Shown piece by piece: positions 57,880 to 64,000 of a stretch of DNA of 64,000 nt (position 1 is its first letter; every line of letters starts with the position of its first letter). The notes beneath the pieces were generated by a model that was not told the origin of the DNA, searched no databases, and saw only the letters and a list, made by a program, of their open reading frames with translations. The position numbers and the translations under genes were made by a program. This stretch comes from Meghimatium bilineatum (Eukaryota; Mollusca; Gastropoda; Stylommatophora; Philomycidae): the NCBI GenBank assembly GCA_034231615.1, contig CM067299.1, forward strand, positions 10,622,122 through 10,686,121. The letters run 5' to 3'.

Positions 57880-58870
57880 AATTTATGAAGTTCTGTAACC
57901 ATTTTTCTTTTTAAATATGTAGCTTTTAAGACAGTAAAACAATGCCCAAACCAGTAGTTAATTTTTTAAAGCATCAACATTTGTTTAAATTATGCAAATT
58001 AGTTTTGAATATTAATTAGTTGTATGTGCATCTGAGAATCACAGCAATGTGATCAACAGATGGTCTTGTATTTGCGAATACTTCTTCATCGTTCTTCAGT
58101 CAGATATCAGGTTACAGCACCAATAGCTTCAATGAATTGTGTGATTCACTTCAGAACATCCATGGAACCCCTCAAGTCTGGAAGCAGTGCCGTCTCAGTA
58201 GGCCATATTTTCTCCCTCTCTTCTTGGTAGAGATGACAGGCATGAAGAATGTGTTCTGCAGTCTCTGGGCTCAGTCCACAGTTGCACAGGTCTGTCTCAC
58301 TAATCTTCAGCTTTCGGAACATGTGACTTCTCAGTCTGTTGTGGCCAGTTCATAGTCTGAAGATGATGGTTTGTTCCTAGCATGACATTTGGTGGTAGGG
58401 ATCATTTGGTTCTGCAGTTGGGTGCATCTGCTTCCACTTTTTCTTATATTCTGCTTTTAACATGGTCTTACATTCATAGTACGTATTATCACTTTCTATT
58501 TGTTCCAGTGATTCCCCTTTCCTTGCCAGGAGACCAGCTTTTTCATTTCCAGGTATGCCACAGTGACCAGGGATCCACTGCAGTACTGTTTCTTTGGTAG
58601 TACTGTTGAGGTGTAGTAGGCAGGCGATAAGTTCATTCATGCTCATGTTCTTTGGATTTTGCGAATACAAAAATATATAGTTTCTGTAGTATTTTATTAT
58701 GTTTAATAGATGTATAATTTATTTCATTATAATTATGCTAATTAGCCACAATTTTTAATATCAATTAGTTCTGTCTCCATCTGAAAATTCACATTGGGAC
58801 TAATGTGATCAACATAAGCATCTTGTCTCCACAAACACAAAAATGTATAGTTTGTGTATTGTATTATTAT
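57880..58870 (+). repeat. Old tandem duplication (~200 bp) later split by a LINE
   Basis: 57960-58081 plus 58669-58710 resembles 58735-58870 (ttatgcNaattag, tatNaattagtt, aatgtgatcaaca, gtcttgt, aaaaatNtatagttt). The LINE at 58082-58657 interrupts the first copy. Confidence 0.65.
58082..58657 (-). mobile_element. 5'-truncated RNase H-type LINE with 11-bp target duplication
   Basis: Flanked by tttgcgaatac at 58071-58081 and 58658-58668. The minus strand reads TVLQWIPGHCGIPGNEKAGL (RNase H end), RLTGHNRLRSHMFRKL-like and LCNCGLSPETAEHILHACHL, and ends tctgactgaagaacgatgaa + gaa. Confidence 0.88.
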
Positions 58871-59104
58871 TGAAAATAACAAATTTAGAAATTATCAGCT
58901 TGACTACATTTTGTGATCACAAGTTTTATTTATATTTTCCTATATGTTTCATGTAAATTATTTTGAAGTCAAATTCATTAGAAAAAAATTCATAACTTTT
59001 TTTCAGAATTGACGTACAGGCTTGGTTGAGGTATCGTTGAATTGCAATTTTTAAGGGCTATCTATCTCATCTTATCTAACTTAACAACTATCTTAAATCT
59101 AATA

Positions 59105-59619
59105 CAGTAGAACCCCGATATATCGAACTCGCATATTTCGAACATTCGGTTATTGCGAATATTTTAAATAGTCCGCGCAATAGGTAACATTAATCCCTCT
59201 AATAAATTACGGATATAGCGAAGTCGGGTTTGCACCATTTCGCTTATAGCGAAGTTCCACGGTGGCCTTTTGGTAATGAATCGACGTGTATATCGAAGTC
59301 CGAAACAGACAAAGATTTGCTGACCTATCATGTCAAAGAATATCAGGTCCGCGGCCCACATGTTGGACATTGCCAAACTGTATTTACAAGCCGTACAACA
59401 AACCAAAATCTCGTCATTTGGCCAAATGATAATCTTTATGGGACTGCTACTATGACGCTGCTGTAAGGTCATGTAATTCAGTTCGGTAATGTGTTTGGCC
59501 ACCTCGGCAAAGAAATCAGGCAGGAGTATTGCATTTAATAAAAAACGGTTATATCGAACCTCGGATATATCGAATTAATTCAATTTCCCCGAGAACTTCG
59601 ATATATCGGGGTTCTACTG
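59105..59619. mobile_element. 515-bp pogo-like MITE with TA target duplication
   Basis: The ends are perfect inverted repeats of at least 23 bp, starting cagtagaaccccgatatatc, flanked by TA on both sides (59103-59104, 59620-59621). Internal tatatcgaac motifs repeat inside. The short ORFs are not transposase. Confidence 0.85.
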
Positions 59620-60227
59620 TATATTCTATAATATTGTCAGCAATCCAATTATGTAGTACTATTTTGAAAATTTTGTCCAAGTACCTAGAATAACTGAATT
59701 ACGACCACATGATTGTTAAAGCAAAATCCACGTAACCAGCTTATTACAAACTATTAGTACAGTTATTATCGTCAATTTAATTGTACCGTGCATTCTGTAG
59801 CAGCTAGAAACACATCTTATGTTGATACACTCCGATATTTGGTAATAGTCTGTTTTATCTTTTCTTCCCAGATTTGTTGCATCTGCCAAATTAAAAAAAA
59901 AATTACTTCTGTTTATAACTCATTAAAAAACTTGGGAACATTTAGATAGTATAGTGGACTGATACATAATTAAACAATAATTTTTATATAGCCTAAGTTC
60001 AGTAGTGAGAAATGTAATATGCAAATGAGCAATAAAGAACTTGAAACTAAACTAGCGCATATATTTCATTTGCGCTAAATGTGGATAAAATAATGACTAA
60101 GAGTGTCCCAAGTCGAAGAAGAGCATAAAGAGCAAGGGACAAAATCCACAATAAAATGTTAAATTACGTTATTAGTCAGTAATGTCCCTGTCTACCTGGA
60201 GGTACAGTGAGTATCCTGCATTTTGAC

Positions 60228-60395
60228 CATCGTATCAAGCCCGTAGATAGGATTGGTGGGGTGTTCAACTCTTCCATCTTAGCAAATCAAAACATGACTT
60301 TTAGTACTTGGTATTTAGCCAAAATGTTGGTTAAAATCTCTCCGTAACGATTTTTTTCACAATAAGGTCATCACATTTCTCATAAAAAGAGGGAT
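60228..60395 (+). repeat. Dispersed repeat shared with 63835-64000
   Basis: Common blocks: gtagatagga/aaggat, catgacNtttagtacttg, tagccaaaa, taaaatc, cgacttttt/cgattttttt, atcatcacattt. Class unknown. Confidence 0.65.
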
Positions 60396-60724
60396 TTACA
60401 AATTCACACAAGAGAATGACCTTCTTTAATAAAGAAATCCACGGACACGAGCCTAAAAGTGTTGACCAGAAGGACAGCAAGAGCAGCTGTCTTCCAGGGT
60501 GCACTAAAAAAGGTACTTTTATGATCTTGGTTATCTGCTAACCCTGGGTCAGCCGAGAGCAATGCTGTAGTCTTTGCACCCCATTTTTTTATTGTTAAAA
60601 GATCTTATATAACCGAACAGTTCAAATTAAATTACAACTATTAAGAAGCTATATGTTTCTGATGACAACATATAGTTTTGAGACGTAAGCAATTATATCC
60701 GCAATGGAAAAGAATATATCGTCA

Positions 60725-60890
60725 TTTCTTCTCCTTCAGAGTTCAGTCTCAAACTCCCGCTGGATCTCATGTAACAGGACAATGGTCCTATTATATTTCC
60801 AGCAGAATGTAGTCCAGATAAGGAAAGTACATTTTGTCGTCAATTTATTTGCGCCAATGGCCCGACACAACTATCTTCGGCGGGATATCT
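60725..60890 (-). repeat. SINE-like family D copy
   Basis: cttctccttcagagttcagtct, aaactcccgctggatctca, gtagtccagataagg. Confidence 0.7.
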
Positions 60891-60896
60891 GTATTT

Positions 60897-61449
60897 AATG
60901 GAAAATGTTTTAGAAAGGTCCTAAGAATAGCATGAAATGAAAGATGGATCACTGCAGACGTCCGGAAAGACCTGAACACAGAAGAAGACTGGCTTCTCAA
61001 AACGACAAAACAAAACACCCAAAAACGTTAACATAATTTGAACACATAAGAAGACACACTGGTTTAGAAAAAAAATATTGGCAGAATCTGATTTCATCAA
61101 ATGAGTTTTGAGAAAGCTTAATCATGGAGGAAAAGATCTAGAGAATGAGAACAATTGGAAGACCAAGTTATTATATAGACAGTATATTGAAGCCATTCTA
61201 AACGTCACACTAGAAGATGCTGGACAGTTTGCATAGAACCGAGAGGTTTACAGGATGACAGTTAGGGCAACTCGTCCAGTGAAGACCAATTTGTCACTAA
61301 ATTTGAGTTAAGCTCCTACTAGTTCCCTATCTGGAATAAAAACTCTACGGGACATTGTATGAACTATAAAAGACAGTGAGTTTTATTCAGGAGACAGAAT
61401 TACAGATATAGACATGTTTCAAGTGAACGAAAGAAGAAGAAGAAGAAGT
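60897..61449 (+). pseudogene. Non-LTR retrotransposon 3' end
   Basis: gaaaatgttttagaaaggtcc aligns with the [15 protein letters not shown] segment seen near 16975-17000; ADVRKDLNTEEDWLL follows; it ends in an agaagaagaagaag tail at 61434-61449. Heavily broken. Confidence 0.65.
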
Positions 61450-61615
61450 TCCCTATAATCAACATTCTTAAACAATGCTACTTTGAATGAGACGTTTAAA
61501 ACATATTTATCTCTCGTCACTATAGAACATAAGTCATTGAACATAGAACTCCATTGAGTATTAGACACAAATTGCACGGGTCTAGAGACCTATATGAGAC
61601 AAATAATCATTCATT

Positions 61616-62130
61616 TATAAAGTCATAACCCACGAGGAACGTAGGGATACTACATTGAATGCTTCAATACCGTCCTCAAGCGGTTTCTATCGTCAGCGAT
61701 TCGGATGAGTGTGGAAAATGTTGACCTGTACAGTCTTTGATATTGTCTGTCTAATGTTTTCTTTGTCCACATCTGCTACTTCTACCTTCAATTATACGTT
61801 TCAATGTTGTTTTTGACAAGGAGTATTGTCGGCAAATATGGCCAAATCAAATCTACCACGTTTTCCTCGTTTTACTGTTGAACGTAGTGATTGTTCTGAG
61901 CCTCAGAGACTCTCTATTTTATGTCTTACGTGCACATTTAACTTAAACTCTCTATATGATATTCGCAAAATTTGTTTACAACACTTTTTTTCGATGCTCT
62001 TTATCGGTCTCTCTGTCTACAGTGAGTGTCTAACCATGCCAACCATACATGATAACAGATAACACAAGTGAGTTATGCATTATGATCTTTACTCCAACAC
62101 TGATATTGCTTTTCCATATTGTATTTACTC
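61616..62130 (-). pseudogene. Decayed copy of the 50890-52010 retrotransposon
   Basis: Nucleotide similarity along 50880-51420: tcataacccacgaggaacgtaggg, gatgagtgtggaa, ttgacaagga, ctctttatcggtctctctgtctacagtgagtgtctaac. The frame is destroyed. Confidence 0.75.
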
Positions 62131-62207
62131 TTGATATAGCAGTCACAACCACACACCGCATTATCGTTAATTCAGTTTATGATTTTCAATCTCCCGTGCA
62201 TTGTCAG

Positions 62208-62408
62208 AGCATGAAAGGGTATGAATCTTCCATGTTTGTCGTAAGAGGCGACTAACGAGGCTATGGGATGGAATGATAGTCTTATCCCGCAACTGTGTAA
62301 ACATGACACAGAAACCATTACACAAGCGTTAACACAACACATTATGTTCTCCGGACAACATCCTGCTGGTCTGCAGGGGTTCGAAAATGAACACAGAACA
62401 AGAAGAAT
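62208..62408 (+). repeat. SINE-like family A copy
   Basis: Head block cgtaagaggcgactaacgag, then ctatgggatgga; tail tctgcaggggttcgaaaatg + aacacagaacaagaagaa. Confidence 0.75.
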
Positions 62409-62459
62409 ACTGAGTCAAAAGTTCGATAAAATGTACTTACTACGCAAAACTGAAATCCA

Positions 62460-62825
62460 ACAGGTAAATCCATGAATATCGCAATGAAGTTTTGCTAATC
62501 AATAAAGGCACACATAATAACACACACAAATCGACGTTTTGACCAAAAGACCTTTATCAAAACAAAAATTGAAACAAAATTAAAACATACAACAGAAAAC
62601 GTACAGTAAGGATATGGCCGTTCACTGTGGCACGTATAATAGAGATTGACCTAATGTGAACGTCAAAATCTTTACTATCCGTTTTCTGTTGTATATTTTA
62701 ATTGTATTTTAATTTTTGTCTTTATAAAGGATTTTTGGGATAAACGTCGATTTGCTGTGTTGTTATTATGTGTGTCAATAGTGATTATCAAATCTTCGTT
62801 ACTATATTTCTGGATTTACCTAGAA
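62460..62825. repeat. Foldback: ~150-bp inverted repeat arms, ~60-bp loop
   Basis: The left arm 62460-62608 (aggtaaatccatgaatatcg ... acatacaacagaaaacg) matches the reverse complement of 62670-62825 (aggtaaatccagaaatatag ... atatacaacagaaaacg) throughout, including the caaatcgacgtttt block. Confidence 0.85.
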
Positions 62826-63699
62826 GTTCAAAAGTTGAAGTCGAAACTCATTGTGTATTATGCCGCTATATATTGTGTACAACTTTTCTGAGACATGTAT
62901 GCGATCTCTGCTATTTTGTGTCCAAGATTTCCTTTAGTCAATCGTCAGTAGGCCCTACTGCAATTTTATGGTAGGAAGTCGCAGGGAAATTTCGAGTGAC
63001 TTTAGTCTACGGAAGATAATCCAGTTGAACATTTTGTATGCCAATTATAAGAGTATTATCTCCCTTCAATTGTTGCTTTTTCAAATTCAATGCAATGTCA
63101 AATTATAGCTTCATTTGATATCCAATAAAGAGAGAACCACTGGAGTTTTGAGGATGAACGCTGAAGAAAAAGCAACCTTGATCTTGTGTTGTTATGCCAA
63201 AAAGGAGAGCAAAGGATAGGACTGTACCATGCTATGATGTAGAGAGGCGGCCGCATCAGGCGGCAGCTATCAAAATACATTTAAGGGGCAACATTTTAAA
63301 TAAAAACCTCTTAAGTGAGGGCGACATTTCGAAGACTTGTATCATACTGAGAAAATCTACCGCACGGTCCTGGTAAAGGATTACAACACGGTAACGTGTC
63401 CTCTATTTGAGAGTAGAGTGATGTGTCATTTCACTGGGTCTTGGTTCTTTAATAATAACCAAAATTACAACTCTAAGGACGTGATGCGTGTTGTTGGCGG
63501 CTTTGAGAATGGAATTGGCTGTGAAATCCCATATGACGTGATATTTTATTAGAATGTAATATCAAGGCATTATGGATGTACTATTAGTGCTTTGATTGAC
63601 ATTTCGTCAATCGGATAAGAGTAGATAAAATTATTGTCCCTATTTAGTTGTTGGGTTGGAGTTCTTTGCAGATAATGCACTTTTTTTGCCTCTTCCCCT
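62826..63699. other. Nothing recognised
   Basis: 63095-63170 holds a scrap of the family D tail on plus (ggagttttgaggatgaacgc then tgaagaaaaa). No host gene recognised. Confidence 0.4.
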
Positions 63700-63800
63700 A
63701 TTAATTTTTATTTTTATCATTCTCTGACGCCTCTGTAGCAATCAGACTCTGCACTTCTAGCACAGAGTATAAATAATATGGCCACTGTCTTTTTTTCTAT
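63700..63800 (-). repeat. Fragment of the family A/B head
   Basis: cacttctagcacagagtata and atatggccactgtc echo 29425-29460 and the head of the family B copies. Confidence 0.45.
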
Positions 63801-64000
63801 ATATGTTGCAGGATGTAACTAAACAAAATTGGGGAATTGGCTGCAAGCATGTAGATAAAAGGAAGGATATGGGTTGGGGTCGGTATTAAACATATCAGGA
63901 CATGACATTTAGTACTTGAAATGTAGCCAAAAGCGGATAAAATCCCCCCCACTCCAAACGACTTTTTGCAAAAAAGATCATCATATTTCACATCAAACAG

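Noticed and set aside
56335..58670. A host gene upstream of BORCS8 sharing its promoter
   Set aside because: All coding-like sequence here is retrotransposon C-termini; no conserved host exon was found.
59164..59502. 112-codon minus-strand ORF
   Set aside because: Lies wholly inside the pogo-like MITE and shows no transposase or other motif.

Overview
This window is eukaryotic nuclear DNA from an animal. Coding sequence is cut into short exons with GT...AG borders, introns run from about 0.5 to 4 kb, the DNA is AT-rich, and most of the space is decayed transposons, SINE-like repeats and minisatellites. An invertebrate is likely and a mollusc is my best guess: the exon proteins look invertebrate-like, and one SINE-like family carries a head module of a type I associate with lophotrochozoans. 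The species cannot be named from the sequence alone.

Two host genes can be assembled exon by exon with consistent reading phase. (1) Plus strand, 912-30227: the 3' half of NFX1 (NF-X1 zinc-finger protein; shuttle craft in Drosophila), 14 exons, about 576 codons. It covers most of the NF-X1 cysteine/histidine repeats, the R3H domain and a conserved C-terminal tail. The 5' exons (RING-type finger and first repeats) lie upstream of the window. (2) Minus strand, 56062-46037: a complete or nearly complete BORCS8 (BORC complex subunit, formerly MEF2BNB), 6 coding exons, about 196 residues. The two genes converge, with about 15.8 kb of repeat-filled DNA between their stop codons. They have no obvious functional link.

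Region by region: 1-30.2 kb is NFX1 with introns holding a 23-bp, a 44-bp and a 54-bp tandem array, TTAA-flanked DNA transposon remnants, a 1,982-bp TA-flanked inverted-repeat element and many non-LTR retrotransposon 3' ends. 30.8-46 kb is intergenic: a large 42-bp minisatellite that grew out of a retrotransposon tail, a mariner-type transposase relic, RNase H-bearing retrotransposon pieces and SINE-like copies. 46-56 kb is BORCS8 with a 29-bp array, a TTAA-flanked element and a reverse-transcriptase fragment in its introns. 56-64 kb holds several retrotransposon 3' ends, one with an 11-bp target duplication, a pogo-like MITE and a long foldback structure; no further host gene was recognised.

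I found no new multi-gene system. The most interesting items are structural: a minisatellite derived from a conserved LINE protein motif, a duplicated splice acceptor in front of NFX1 exon 14427-14506, related TTAA elements, and a foldback formed by two copies of a dispersed repeat.
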